From Candidatus Sumerlaeota bacterium (GTDB lineage: Bacteria > Sumerlaeota > Sumerlaeia > JAFGJS01), in NCBI GenBank assembly GCA_016928995.1, contig JAFGJS010000030.1, positions 1 to 37,775 on the forward strand: 37,775 nucleotides of DNA. Direction: 5' to 3'. The notes under the pieces are model-generated. The model was not told the origin of the DNA. It did not search any database and was given only the letters and a program-made list of their open reading frames with translations. Positions 7,551 through 16,986 of the stretch are shown one piece after another (the first letter of the stretch is position 1; each line of letters begins with the position of its first letter). A program made the position numbers and the translations under genes.

Positions 7551-10500
7551 TTATTCGAACAGTGTCCAGAGGGATTCGACGGACGACGGATCGAATGTTT
7601 CCGTTACGAAATAGGTTTCATTCGGATTCGGCGTTCCGCCGGCCAGAGCGCGTGAGAACATGTCGTACGCTTCAGCCGTACTGGACAATTCGATTCCAAG
7701 AACGCCCAGCGCCGTGCCAGGATCCACCGAAACATAATAGGTGGCGCCAAAGCCCAGGATGCTGGCGATGGAAGCGCCGCCTTGCGTGGCGTCGAAGTCG
7801 GAGACATCGACTCCGGTCAACGCATCGCTGAAGGTGACCATGAACGTCATGCCTTCTTCGACCGTCTTGTTGTACGTCGGGACAAGCGGGTCGTAGCGCG
7901 TGACGGATGTGATCACCGGATCGGACTTGTCGATCGCGGTCCAGTTGCCATAGATGTCGCCGTTGCCCACGCCGTTCAGCACAGCAGTGCCGACGAAGGT
8001 TTCGACTCGGTTCATCACAACGTTGTCAACCCCCATGAAGGATCGAGAGGCATACTCACTGCCACTTGTAGTGGAATCGATATTGGTGAACCGGATGCCC
8101 AGCAGATCGCCGGCATAAGATGGTGAAGCCGGGATCGTCCAAGTTGTTAATTGATTCGCCCAAGCGCCGGTTGCGGCAGTCTGTGAGCTAATCAGCGTTT
8201 CCGTGGAAAGAGCGGTGTTCCATGCATAGAGTTCGACCATGCAGGATTCAGGATCCCACACGCCATCTGCGGACCAGCCGGCAAGGGTGTCGAAGGACAC
8301 CTCGTAATAATCGCCGCCTGCGATGACATGATCCGTCACCTGATAGCAATACCCCTGCATGTAACCGATAGTCGAATCGAATCCGTTTTGAAGATAGCCG
8401 TTGCTGTTCTCAACACCGGAGTCCGTTAAGAACGGGCTATGCCACCCGGCGACATCGGAGTCGTATCCACTGGTCCAAAGAGCGACGCCGCCATTGAGAT
8501 CCTCAAAACTCGGATTGACCAGGGTGATCGATGTTGCTGCGCCCATTTCACTCAAGCCGAAATCATCAACACACATGATGCTCCATTGAGTGCCCACATT
8601 TGTCACACGAATGCCCAAATTTTCGCCATCATATGTCGCTGTTGAGGGAACCGTGAAATCCAATGTACGCATCGCATAGACGCCATCGGTGCATGCAAAT
8701 GTTTGAGTCGTAACGACCGTCGATGCATCACCGGCATAGAGCATGATTTCCGTCACAGAATATGGATCCGAAGAAACTAGATTCATATTCCAGAAAGTCA
8801 GATGGTACTGATCGCCAATTGCGATGGGATGCTCAGTGGTTTGCTCAGCATAGCACTCTGTACCGCCATTACCAACAGTGTCTTTCATGATAAAAGCGTC
8901 GTATGTGCCATCTGGTGAAGAGGTACGCCAATTGTCGTGACGGCCTGTGTCACGCCATGCAGGACTGCTCCAGCCAGGCACACAATCCCAATCAAATCCG
9001 CGTCGAACTGCAACATTTCCCCCATTAACATTTTGATTCAAGAAAGAGGGATTCTCCACAGTGATCGGATACTCGTTGCGGATTGTTTGCTGAATAATGG
9101 TGTCGTCATCTTCCAGCACCAGGTTCAGTGAGCCGTCCGACGCGGCGCTGGTGTCGATCGCAACGTCATAGGCTTGGTCCGTCACGGTTTCCGTGACTGT
9201 CGTGATTGCGGCGCCAGTGGCGGTGCCGGCCAGGCTCAACAAGGTCTGGCTGAAGCCGTCCACGGGTTCCGTGAAGGTGACGGAGTAGGTCACAACGTCT
9301 CCATCGGTGACCGGAGCGTCGTCCGTCCAGAGGGTGACGCCGATCAGGGTGGAGTCATAGGTGACCGAAGGATTGCCGGTCGAGGCATAGTTGATGCGTC
9401 CCAAGCCGCTCACGCAGACGCCGGCCGGGATGGTCGGGGCCAGCGTGCCGGTGGTGGCGCCTGTGACGCCTGTAACCAGGACTTCGTACAGTGTGCCTGC
9501 TTGGTTGAGTGCGTTGAGCGCGACGGTCAGCGAGGCGCTGGTCAGTGTGCCGTTCCACGCGACTTCGGATGCCTCTAAGCCGGTGACCGGCTCGGAGAAC
9601 TCAACGTTAAAGGCGATCGGCAGGGCCGCCGTGGGACTTGCGACGTTGCTGCCCAAGGTGATTTCGCAAGTGGGCCGCTCGCCGCGGATTTCCGTCGTGT
9701 CGCCAGTGCCTTCGATGTTAACTTCGACAGGTGTGTTGAGTGAATTGGATACGACCGTGACCGTTGCGGAGTATTCCACGCGGAAACCTGCTGCCGGAGG
9801 CACGAAGGAAACCACCATCGTGGTGCCTTCGCCTGCAGCCAGGGTGAGCGGCATGGCGGGCGGAGAAGTCATTGTGATCGCGGAATCGCCAGCGAAGGTG
9901 ATGCTCGATATCACAGTTGTCTCCGTGCCGCCAGCGCCGATTCTCAGGGTCACTGTGTCGGAGGTGCCTTCAGTTACGACGCCGAAGTCGATTGATGCAG
10001 GATTGGCCGAGGTGTAATTGACCAAAGACTCGAACGCGCCGATGTCGGGTCTGCCGATGCGGGTGACACCGTCAAAGTCGACGGCGGGCGCCGCGTCATC
10101 AGCCACGCCTGCGTTGATGATGGGCGAAAGGCCGCTGATTCTGTAATTGCGATTGGCTTTATCCGCGAATGTCACAGCGTCATAAACCGGACGCGGATCG
10201 ACGAGGCCGTCATAGATGCCGTTCGGCGGATCGACCGAGCCGTCAGCGCCTTCGTACAGGTTGTTGCTGACGTAGGCGTTGTCCAGCACGTCGGCCCATG
10301 TGTTGATGGCCATGTCGAAATCGACGAAGATGTTGTTGAGCACGACTTCGTGTCTGGTGTTGTCATTCTCTTCCAGCCAGAGAGCCGAGTGGACGACGCC
10401 TGGATCAAAATCGACGCCGTTGCCGACAAACGTGTTGTTAATGACCGTCATGCCGTCGGTGTCGCGGATGCAGGCGCCCGCGTCAGCCCACGGACCGGCT

Positions 10501-13238
10501 GTGTTGGAGGTGAAGATGCAGTTGACGACCGTAAGCGCGTCTTGCGCGGTGTATGTCTCGTAGATCGCGCCGCCCCAGCCCGCGCTGGAGTAATTGTTGT
10601 AGAATGTGCAGCTGTCGAAGATCGCCGGAGCTCCACCCTTGACTGCGACTGCGCCGCCGCGATTGTCGTTGGTGCAGTTTTCAAAGGTGCAGGCTTCGAA
10701 GATGTGCGGGCCGAGGGCGTAAACCTGTACGCCGCCGCCCCAGCCGCCGACTGTGTCGCAGTCGTCAAAGCGGCAGTTGACGCATGTGCCCCGTACAGCC
10801 GCGAAGATCGCCGAGCCGTCTTTTTGACCGGAGGCGTAGGATTGCGCGTTGCTGTCATAGAACACGATTGTGTCGAAATAATACGAGCGCGACATCGCAG
10901 GCAAGTTGAAGATGCGGTATTGATCCGCTGTGGTGATGATGCTCTCGTCCGTCTGCTCAACGCGATCAGCAGCAGTGGCTTCCGTGCCGGCGAATCCACC
11001 GTAAACGGCGATGTCGCGGGCCGGCGTGATCTGACCGTCGGAGTTCAGCGTCGCGTCGTATGGATTGTATGCGGTGGCCGAGACTTGCAGGTAGTACGTG
11101 CCGCCGAAATCTTCCATTGCGACGACTGCGTTGATGAAGGACATGGCGTTGGCCCATGTGCTTCCATCGCCGGTCCCCGCGCCAGTGTGCGTCACGTAAT
11201 ACGGAACATTGATTACGTATTCACGCTCGCTGGAGAAGGTCTGGCCGGCCGCGTTGGTCGCGACGCAGAGCAGGTAATAATCGCCAGGCTCCGGATCCCA
11301 TGCCATTTCCCAGTTGCTGCCGTTCAACGTGGCGAAGCCCAGTGAAATGTTCTTGTTGAAGAATTCCATCGTGGTGATGGTGTCGATCGAGCTGGTCGCT
11401 GTCGCGGTCAGGGTGAATGCCGTGCCGCCCGCGACGTTTCCAGCCGCCGGGCTGGTGAACCGCACCCGTTCCGCTTGGGCGACCTGGAAGCCGTAGAGAC
11501 CGCTGTTCGGGCCGGCCGCTCTCCGGTATTCCAGCGAAATGTCGCCGGAAAGGCCCGGGACCGCGATGTACGTGCCGTCTCGAGAGAGGTCAGCTGGCTT
11601 GAACAGGTAATCCCCGTGTGTGTTGGTGTTATTGCCGTAGTATTCGATTCCGTTGTCGTTGACTTCAATGATGCCAGGCTGATTGGAGCCGGTGTCGCCA
11701 TGGAACGCATACAGCGTGTAGTAATCATAGATGGCGCCGACGCCGTTCAGGTCGAGTGTGATGTTTTTATCCGAAGACGCTGGATTGATGGCCAAAAAGC
11801 CGTTGTAAAGCTTTCGGACTGGATCTGTTTCGTCATTATCACCGAAATAGTTCCACATTGCTCCACTGTCGTATGAAAGCGTAATTCCTGTGATCGTGGT
11901 GCCGGAATCATCGCACATTCCGTTCAGGGTTCCCGTGTTATCCACTATCGTGTTGTTCCAATGCTGTTGCGGAATAACGCCGGTTTCATCCGTGGCAGCC
12001 ATGCGTTGACGCAGGATGGGCGTATCTCCGCCCCGGCTGGCCTGGAAATTCAAGCCGATTGAATCCAACGCCACGGCAGGAACCGCTGTGACATTGATGG
12101 AGTCCACATCGATGATATTGGCTGTGCCGCCCTCTTCGACACGGCAAGTGATGGTATAGCTGCCGTATCGCGGAGGCGTCCAGTCAAATTCATACAGACC
12201 GGCTACGGGCGTGGTGTCTGAGTCGACCGCGACTCCATTCACCAGCATCGTCACTTCGGCGATCGTGCCGCCGGTCTCATGTGAAACGTACATGCTGATC
12301 GGATTCGATACGCCCATATCGATTGTGCCCAGATCGATCGGGTCGTTGAATGTGACGGCGATCGGAGGCGTGTTCACCAGCATGTCCGCGCCATCCATAT
12401 AATGATCGCTGATGCGCACTTCGTCGATCAGGGCGTCGGAGAAGTCGACGGGGTTCGAGTTCCACATGCCGCGGAGAACCGACCAACCCACGCCGTAACC
12501 GGCGGGTGGTTGCGGGCCCATCGCAGTGTTCGTGCTGGTCGCCAGGGCGGCTTCGTAAACCTTGGTCGCCAAGGTCTCGCCGTCGGTCAGATTGGCCACC
12601 CAGTATTCCACTGTCGTGCCGTCACAGCGCGCGCAAATGTAATACCAGTTTCCGATTTCGATGATGCCGTCGCCGGACCGGATGTTCTGGTATACGCCGC
12701 CGGCATCGTCATATTCGACCTGGATGGCGCCGGCGGAGGACTGCACTTTGAAGTACAATGCGGATCGTTGTCCATCAACCGCGCTGATGCCGTCGCGGCC
12801 GATCATCGTGTTATGTTCCGCCAGCGAGTTCATGTTGACAAAGACCTCAAGCGTCCATTGGGACAACACCGCGGTCTCGATGTTGACTGTCGGAGCGCTC
12901 AAGGAGGACCGGGTCATCACGTTCGCTTGTCCAGCCGCTTCGGTGTTTTCTACGCAGATCAAGTTCGTGGCGCCCGTATCCGGGATCGTGCCGATCGCGC
13001 TCGGGGCGGCGACGAAGGTCATTTCAGCCGCCGTTTCCGCGTAAAGATCGTTGCCGTTGCCGCTGTAATCCACAGAAGCAGGATTGTCGACCGTGAATGA
13101 TGAACTGCCGACCATCGTGTTTCCAGCTGTTCCATCTTCAAACTGCCAATACGCCAAAACCGCGGCGTACGGCGTTTGGACCAGCGAAAACAGCATCACG
13201 ATCGTAAAGAGAAAGAATGCAATTTTTCGTCTTTCCAT
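7551..13238 (-). CDS. Giant secreted mosaic protein: LamG, Ig-like, beta-helix, ASH-like and paired beta-sandwich domains
   Basis: This protein has 1895 residues. A signal peptide (residues 1-25, ending PYAA) directs export. A LamG/concanavalin-like domain covers about 28-285 (AYWQFEDG start, LIDEVRISDHY end). An Ig-like segment follows at about 290-385, then a PVC-type domain at 395-584 starting LDSIGLNFQASRGGD and a second Ig-like segment to about 680. A right-handed parallel beta-helix spans about 680-1070 (CTFENCTNDNRGGAVAV-like coils). A choice-of-anchor-D/ASH-like module comes next (1073-1180), then two Ig-like repeats to about 1390. Two tandem beta-sandwich repeats begin NPSFLNQN and NPSFEDLN. 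The tail (1780-1895) is Ig-like and has no sortase, PEP-CTERM or type IX signal that I can see. No catalytic motif is evident, so carbohydrate binding or adhesion is most likely. The start ATG at 13238 has GGG about 10 bases upstream. Confidence 0.8.
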   Translation of the reverse strand: MERRKIAFFLFTIVMLFSLVQTPYAAVLAYWQFEDGTAGNTMVGSSSFTVDNPASVDYSGNGNDLYAETAAEMTFVAAPSAIGTIPDTGATNLICVENTEAAGQANVMTRSSLSAPTVNIETAVLSQWTLEVFVNMNSLAEHNTMIGRDGISAVDGQRSALYFKVQSSAGAIQVEYDDAGGVYQNIRSGDGIIEIGNWYYICARCDGTTVEYWVANLTDGETLATKVYEAALATSTNTAMGPQPPAGYGVGWSVLRGMWNSNPVDFSDALIDEVRISDHYMDGADMLVNTPPIAVTFNDPIDLGTIDMGVSNPISMYVSHETGGTIAEVTMLVNGVAVDSDTTPVAGLYEFDWTPPRYGSYTITCRVEEGGTANIIDVDSINVTAVPAVALDSIGLNFQASRGGDTPILRQRMAATDETGVIPQQHWNNTIVDNTGTLNGMCDDSGTTITGITLSYDSGAMWNYFGDNDETDPVRKLYNGFLAINPASSDKNITLDLNGVGAIYDYYTLYAFHGDTGSNQPGIIEVNDNGIEYYGNNTNTHGDYLFKPADLSRDGTYIAVPGLSGDISLEYRRAAGPNSGLYGFQVAQAERVRFTSPAAGNVAGGTAFTLTATATSSIDTITTMEFFNKNISLGFATLNGSNWEMAWDPEPGDYYLLCVATNAAGQTFSSEREYVINVPYYVTHTGAGTGDGSTWANAMSFINAVVAMEDFGGTYYLQVSATAYNPYDATLNSDGQITPARDIAVYGGFAGTEATAADRVEQTDESIITTADQYRIFNLPAMSRSYYFDTIVFYDSNAQSYASGQKDGSAIFAAVRGTCVNCRFDDCDTVGGWGGGVQVYALGPHIFEACTFENCTNDNRGGAVAVKGGAPAIFDSCTFYNNYSSAGWGGAIYETYTAQDALTVVNCIFTSNTAGPWADAGACIRDTDGMTVINNTFVGNGVDFDPGVVHSALWLEENDNTRHEVVLNNIFVDFDMAINTWADVLDNAYVSNNLYEGADGSVDPPNGIYDGLVDPRPVYDAVTFADKANRNYRISGLSPIINAGVADDAAPAVDFDGVTRIGRPDIGAFESLVNYTSANPASIDFGVVTEGTSDTVTLRIGAGGTETTVISSITFAGDSAITMTSPPAMPLTLAAGEGTTMVVSFVPPAAGFRVEYSATVTVVSNSLNTPVEVNIEGTGDTTEIRGERPTCEITLGSNVASPTAALPIAFNVEFSEPVTGLEASEVAWNGTLTSASLTVALNALNQAGTLYEVLVTGVTGATTGTLAPTIPAGVCVSGLGRINYASTGNPSVTYDSTLIGVTLWTDDAPVTDGDVVTYSVTFTEPVDGFSQTLLSLAGTATGAAITTVTETVTDQAYDVAIDTSAASDGSLNLVLEDDDTIIQQTIRNEYPITVENPSFLNQNVNGGNVAVRRGFDWDCVPGWSSPAWRDTGRHDNWRTSSPDGTYDAFIMKDTVGNGGTECYAEQTTEHPIAIGDQYHLTFWNMNLVSSDPYSVTEIMLYAGDASTVVTTQTFACTDGVYAMRTLDFTVPSTATYDGENLGIRVTNVGTQWSIMCVDDFGLSEMGAATSITLVNPSFEDLNGGVALWTSGYDSDVAGWHSPFLTDSGVENSNGYLQNGFDSTIGYMQGYCYQVTDHVIAGGDYYEVSFDTLAGWSADGVWDPESCMVELYAWNTALSTETLISSQTAATGAWANQLTTWTIPASPSYAGDLLGIRFTNIDSTTSGSEYASRSFMGVDNVVMNRVETFVGTAVLNGVGNGDIYGNWTAIDKSDPVITSVTRYDPLVPTYNKTVEEGMTFMVTFSDALTGVDVSDFDATQGGASIASILGFGATYYVSVDPGTALGVLGIELSSTAEAYDMFSRALAGGTPNPNETYFVTETFDPSSVESLWTLFE

Positions 13239-13523
13239 GGTTAAGTTTCCCTTTCATTTTTTTTATAAGATTTTCACTGGCCGCCTTCAAATGGCTGCCA
13301 AGGTTTGACACGGCAATTTCGCCGTTTTAACTGGGTCTCCTTTCTGATAAAGAATATGCGGCGGAATACGGCAAACATCAAAATGCAACCATGACTGTTG
13401 TTTCAGTTTTTGATAAGACACAACTACACTGAAGAAATACGCCGCGTTCCAATCGCCTTTCATTTTTTCACTTCATGCTTCATCGATATTCATGCATTGC
13501 GTCAAGTTTGAATTTGCATTTAA
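13239..13523. other. Intergenic region between giant gene and pseudopilin
   Basis: No gene, hairpin with T-run or convincing promoter is seen in these 285 bases. On the minus strand AAAGGAGA occurs near 13340, like a ribosome binding site, but no start codon follows at a useful distance. Because no terminator separates the two genes, they may be co-transcribed. Confidence 0.4.
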
Positions 13524-14165
13524 TTAAAAGCAATCAAAGTTCCAGCAAGTGCCCGGTCCCCACATATAGACGTCGCCTGCGCTGACAGTGCCGTTCGTCG
13601 GATCGTACGCCATCGGCAGGTTGTCGTAGGGCGACGGCGGCATGCTTGGACCGAATGTGTTGCCACCATCATATTTCTGATCCGGCCCTAAACTCCGCAA
13701 TTGATATTTAAATGGCGAATCAGCATTTGTGGGAAAGTTCCACGGTGTGTCTCCAACTACTGGTTCGGCATACCCCCACGCCGCCCATTTCGTCCAATAA
13801 TCAAAACCGCCGTCGTTGCTGTCATCCCCGCCTGATGCGATCCAGGCAGCATTGTTTTTGATGACAGTCTCCGCAAAAACATCAAACGGAATAGTGCTGA
13901 TGTAAGCGAGAGGATTAGTGAGGCAAATCAGCCGCTCCCTATAACTTGTGTCCCAATAGCTGTAGGGATAATCGCCTTCGTCCACGCAATACGCTTCCAA
14001 AGCGATGGCTAAGGACCGCATATCCGCCATGGATCTCGAAACTTTCGCTCGCACCTGGAACTCGAGAAAGTTGGGCACCGCGATCGCCGCCAGGATAGCG
14101 ATGATCAAGACGACGATCAGCAACTCAATCAGGGTGAATCCTGATCTTCCTTCAGATCGATTCAT
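13524..14165 (-). CDS. Prepilin-type (type II secretion pseudopilin-like) protein
   Basis: This 213-residue protein has a class III signal peptide: a short basic leader ends GRSG, and GFTLIELLIVVLIIAILAAIAVPNF follows, split here as cleavage site G|FTLIELL and a hydrophobic helix. Phe is at +1 and Glu at +5, as prepilin peptidase substrates require. The rest is a soluble C-domain with aromatic and Gly/Asn/Asp-rich loops and one LRSLGPDQKYDGG segment, similar to the calcium-loop region of GspG-like pseudopilins. Such proteins are highly multiplied in Lentisphaerota, Kiritimatiellota and Planctomycetota genomes and are often next to secreted enzymes. I chose ATG at 14165 because GGAGGA lies seven bases upstream. 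No GspD-F genes are nearby, so the assembly machinery must be elsewhere. Confidence 0.88.
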   Translation of the reverse strand: MNRSEGRSGFTLIELLIVVLIIAILAAIAVPNFLEFQVRAKVSRSMADMRSLAIALEAYCVDEGDYPYSYWDTSYRERLICLTNPLAYISTIPFDVFAETVIKNNAAWIASGGDDSNDGGFDYWTKWAAWGYAEPVVGDTPWNFPTNADSPFKYQLRSLGPDQKYDGGNTFGPSMPPSPYDNLPMAYDPTNGTVSAGDVYMWGPGTCWNFDCF

Positions 14166-14521
14166 GATAGAATCCTCCGACAAATGAAATTTAAATAAAT
14201 TTGGACGTTGCCGTCACATTTCTAATTTTGCGCATTAATGAGCTTAAACCCAAACAATAAACCTGGATTCGGCGTTGTTCACGAGTTAAGGGACGGCGCG
14301 ATGGATTGCGGTGTTTTAGTGATACTATTGGACCAAACCCTTTATGAACACGTGCATACGCATTGCTTGACTTAAAGCATATACCTTTTTCCAGAATTCA
14401 ACACTGAATTCGATTGGCGATGATCCCTAAAATAGACAGCTCGTTCTCTACATTAAGCTCAGAACGACATGAAAAAAACATTTTTCAGAGTAAACTATGA
14501 ATTGCATAAAATCAGCATTTT

Positions 14522-14535
14522 TTAACACGTGTTAA
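14522..14535. promoter_or_regulatory. Palindromic operator candidate TTAACACGTGTTAA
   Basis: This is a perfect 14-bp palindrome with a central CG, the symmetry typical of LacI-family operators. The half-site AACACGTG recurs at 14347-14354, nearer the pseudopilin gene. No LacI gene lies in the window, so the binding protein is unknown. Confidence 0.4.
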
Positions 14536-14621
14536 GATCTATTGGCAAGAAAAAAATCAGCTTTCCTGTAAAAAATCTGCAATTTCATCTGGGGTTTCAG
14601 GAGCGCCCATTTTTGAAGAAT

Positions 14622-14635
14622 GAACGCCGGCGTTC
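14622..14635. promoter_or_regulatory. Perfect 14-bp palindrome GAACGCCGGCGTTC
   Basis: It is fully self-complementary and lies about 105 bases after the stop of the glycosidase gene on the minus strand. No T-run follows on that strand (ATTCTTC), so termination is uncertain. It may be an operator or a weak terminator. Confidence 0.3.
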
Positions 14636-14740
14636 TTTGTTATGTGTATATCTGAAAAATAAGAAGCTACGGCGCATTTATTTTATACGCAGTAACTGAC
14701 GTTTTTTTTCGCACAGTTTTTCAAAGGGGTCTTCATTGAA

Positions 14741-16813
14741 TTAATAAAAAATATGCGGACCGTTCTGCACCTCGGTCTCGATCGGTTTTTCCGCCCCGGT
14801 GGCAATGGCGTAAATCCGTTGATTGGTCTCGCGCATGGCATCGAGCAGCTCCGTGTGCGGCAGGTTGTTCACGTCCACCACGCCGATGTTGTAGTTTTCA
14901 CCATCGAAGCGGCCGGTCACAAGTTGGTCGTTCCATTGAAAGTAATGCATGGCGATGAGCTCCGGCCGGGCGAAGCCGTGTTCGATGTAAGAACGATAGG
15001 CTTGACCGCGTTCATATTGGTTCTTGACGCCGCGAATACCGGTTGCGGGTAGTCCGCGGTCGGTCGAGCCGTGATGGAATTCGCCGATCAGCACGGGTTT
15101 GCCGGAACGCCTGGCGATTTCCCCGGTTTCCGGCGGATGCAGCAGGGAGTAGCCGTTGATCGAGAAGACATCGAAGAACTCGCCGGCGGTGTAGAGCAGT
15201 TCGCTGGAAACCCAGCCGTAGCGCATGCCCATGTCGAGATGATTCGGATCGACGGCGCGCACGGCTTCGTGCGGCACACGCACGTATTCACGGACCATGA
15301 TTTCCGAGAAGGCCATCATGTCCGCGTTGGCCGTTGCGGAAACGACGTCCGGATTGTCGATGGCGATTTCATTCAGCCGGTCCCATGCTTCGACCTGAAG
15401 CCCCCATGCCGCGCTGAGCGTCTGTTCGCTGTTGTATTTTTCCTTGAGCCATTCGATGAACTTGTCCTTGGTGTGGGATCGCACGGGAGCGCCCATCATT
15501 TCCAGCGCCAGGTTCAGAGTTTTGTCGGAGAAGCCCCAGGTCGGCTCGTTGCGCAGGAAATAGCCGATGAGGTATGGATCGTCCTTCAGTTCTTCCATTT
15601 GCCGGGCGAACTGCTTCGAGTTTTCGCGGTACTCCGGCGAGAAGACGTCCGGGAGGTCGCGGTAGATCGCTGTTTGGGTATGCGGGAAGCTGTGCATCGG
15701 ATAGACATAGGGGATTTGCGCCTCTCGCGCGAAGCGGAGATCGGACCAGTTCGCCACGGTGTTGATGCAGCCGTAGCGCATCAGGCCTTTGGTCAGGCGC
15801 GTCCATTCTTCGCGCCAGTTTTTCTCGCCATAGACGCGCTTCAGGTTGATCTCGGTGAAATTGACCTGATTTCTGTGCCAGCGCCGGCGATGGCGGGTGT
15901 TTTCGTCCTCCGCGTCTTCGTCTTCTTTTTCAGGCTCCGGCAGCCATTCGAAGAGGTCGCGCATGCCGGTCCAGGGTCCGCTGTTGCCCGCGCCGATGCA
16001 ATCGACGCCGGCGCTGAGGAAGGCATAGCCCTCGGGATCCACCAGCCACCACCGTTTGCCGTCGTGCTGGGTGCGGAAGAAGCCGGTCGCGTCGAATGGC
16101 AGCTTTTTCCAGCCGCCGTAGCGGCTGAATTCTTCGTTCTGTTCCGTCGCAGCCAGCTTGGCGTTCAGCTCCTTATGGCGTTGGAGCTGGTCGGCTTCGT
16201 CTTTCACTTTGCCGGGCCAGTCGGCGACGGTCCATTGTCCGAAGCGGTCGACAACCGGCTGCTCCACGTCGGGAAGCGGCGGCGGCGTTTCGGTGGTCAG
16301 GTGGACGTTGCTCAGAATCAACGGCGGGTGTTGCGGCGCATGTTCCCAGCGTCCGATGCTCAACGTGACCCGGCCGATGTCGCTGGCGTTCAGCCGGCGT
16401 CCGAAGACGACGCCCTTGAGTTGGCGGGGGTAGCGCGGCATGAAGACGGTCTGGCCGTCGAGGTAGTCCAGTTGCACGATCATGCGGGTTTTGACGCCGG
16501 GCAGCACGCCGAGTTTGAAATAGATTCGGGATTCATCCGGGTAGTCGTGATGGTGGAAATTGACCTGCAGGATCTGGCTTTGACGTGATTCGATGAACAC
16601 ATCGAAGACGAAATACGCGGCTTGCGCCCAGGGAGCGCCGGGCGTGAATTCCAACGCCTCTTGGGAATTTTGAGGATTAAACTCCAGCGCTTCGCCTTCG
16701 AATTGAGCGTGAGTCGAGAGGCGTTTCGTCAAATCTTCTTGCTTGCTGAGTTCGTTCAGGTCGAAGCGATAAAGCACTCCGTTGGCGTCGCCGGCCGGTT
16801 GTGAAATGGTCAT
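14741..16813 (-). CDS. Glycoside hydrolase, GH50 (beta-agarase)-like
   Basis: This is a 690-residue protein. The N-terminal half (to about 190) is a beta-sandwich-like region. A (beta/alpha)8 barrel follows, starting at about residue 240 with GKRWWLVDPEGYAFLSAGVD. The clan GH-A acid/base is probably Glu in LIGYFLRNEPTWGF (about residue 424), and the nucleophile is probably Glu in VLIGEFHHGSTDRG (about 577). The end, HYFQWNDQLVTGRFDGENYN followed by IGVVDVNNLPHTE, is typical of GH50-type enzymes. Family members cleave agarose or related beta-galactans, but the true substrate here is uncertain. No signal peptide is visible, so it may act in the cytoplasm on imported oligosaccharides. A strongly acidic-then-basic insertion at about residues 290-310 is unusual. 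The start ATG at 16813 has GGGGAT upstream. Confidence 0.75.
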   Translation of the reverse strand: MTISQPAGDANGVLYRFDLNELSKQEDLTKRLSTHAQFEGEALEFNPQNSQEALEFTPGAPWAQAAYFVFDVFIESRQSQILQVNFHHHDYPDESRIYFKLGVLPGVKTRMIVQLDYLDGQTVFMPRYPRQLKGVVFGRRLNASDIGRVTLSIGRWEHAPQHPPLILSNVHLTTETPPPLPDVEQPVVDRFGQWTVADWPGKVKDEADQLQRHKELNAKLAATEQNEEFSRYGGWKKLPFDATGFFRTQHDGKRWWLVDPEGYAFLSAGVDCIGAGNSGPWTGMRDLFEWLPEPEKEDEDAEDENTRHRRRWHRNQVNFTEINLKRVYGEKNWREEWTRLTKGLMRYGCINTVANWSDLRFAREAQIPYVYPMHSFPHTQTAIYRDLPDVFSPEYRENSKQFARQMEELKDDPYLIGYFLRNEPTWGFSDKTLNLALEMMGAPVRSHTKDKFIEWLKEKYNSEQTLSAAWGLQVEAWDRLNEIAIDNPDVVSATANADMMAFSEIMVREYVRVPHEAVRAVDPNHLDMGMRYGWVSSELLYTAGEFFDVFSINGYSLLHPPETGEIARRSGKPVLIGEFHHGSTDRGLPATGIRGVKNQYERGQAYRSYIEHGFARPELIAMHYFQWNDQLVTGRFDGENYNIGVVDVNNLPHTELLDAMRETNQRIYAIATGAEKPIETEVQNGPHIFY

Positions 16814-16986
16814 GATTATCCCCGGATGTTGAGATGTGATGATTCAAATAATGCGATGCTTATGTTTTGATGCCAGCCATGCGCAGATGCAAGCGGAAAC
16901 TCTTGATTGAGGTTGTTCCATATGGCACATTTCAATGTTCGCTCCAGAGGAGCGCATCGTTTCCCCTGTGCAGGATGGAGGCATGA

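Larger units (their letters stand above)
14166..14740. other. AT-rich upstream region of the pseudopilin gene
   Basis: These 575 bases hold no credible gene. They are clearly more AT-rich than the flanks and contain two perfect 14-bp palindromes (14522-14535 and 14622-14635), a second AACACGTG copy at 14347-14354 and two GAATTC sites around a six-base gap (14394-14411). The region serves as the promoter area for the pseudopilin on the minus strand and the tail of the glycosidase. No clear -35/-10 pair was found. Confidence 0.5.

Noticed and set aside
15071-16588. Long plus-strand reading frame (505 codons) opposite the GH50-like gene
   Set aside because: It is an antisense shadow of a GC-rich gene, with low-complexity Gly/Val/Asp content and no domain; the minus-strand frame has clear glycosidase motifs.
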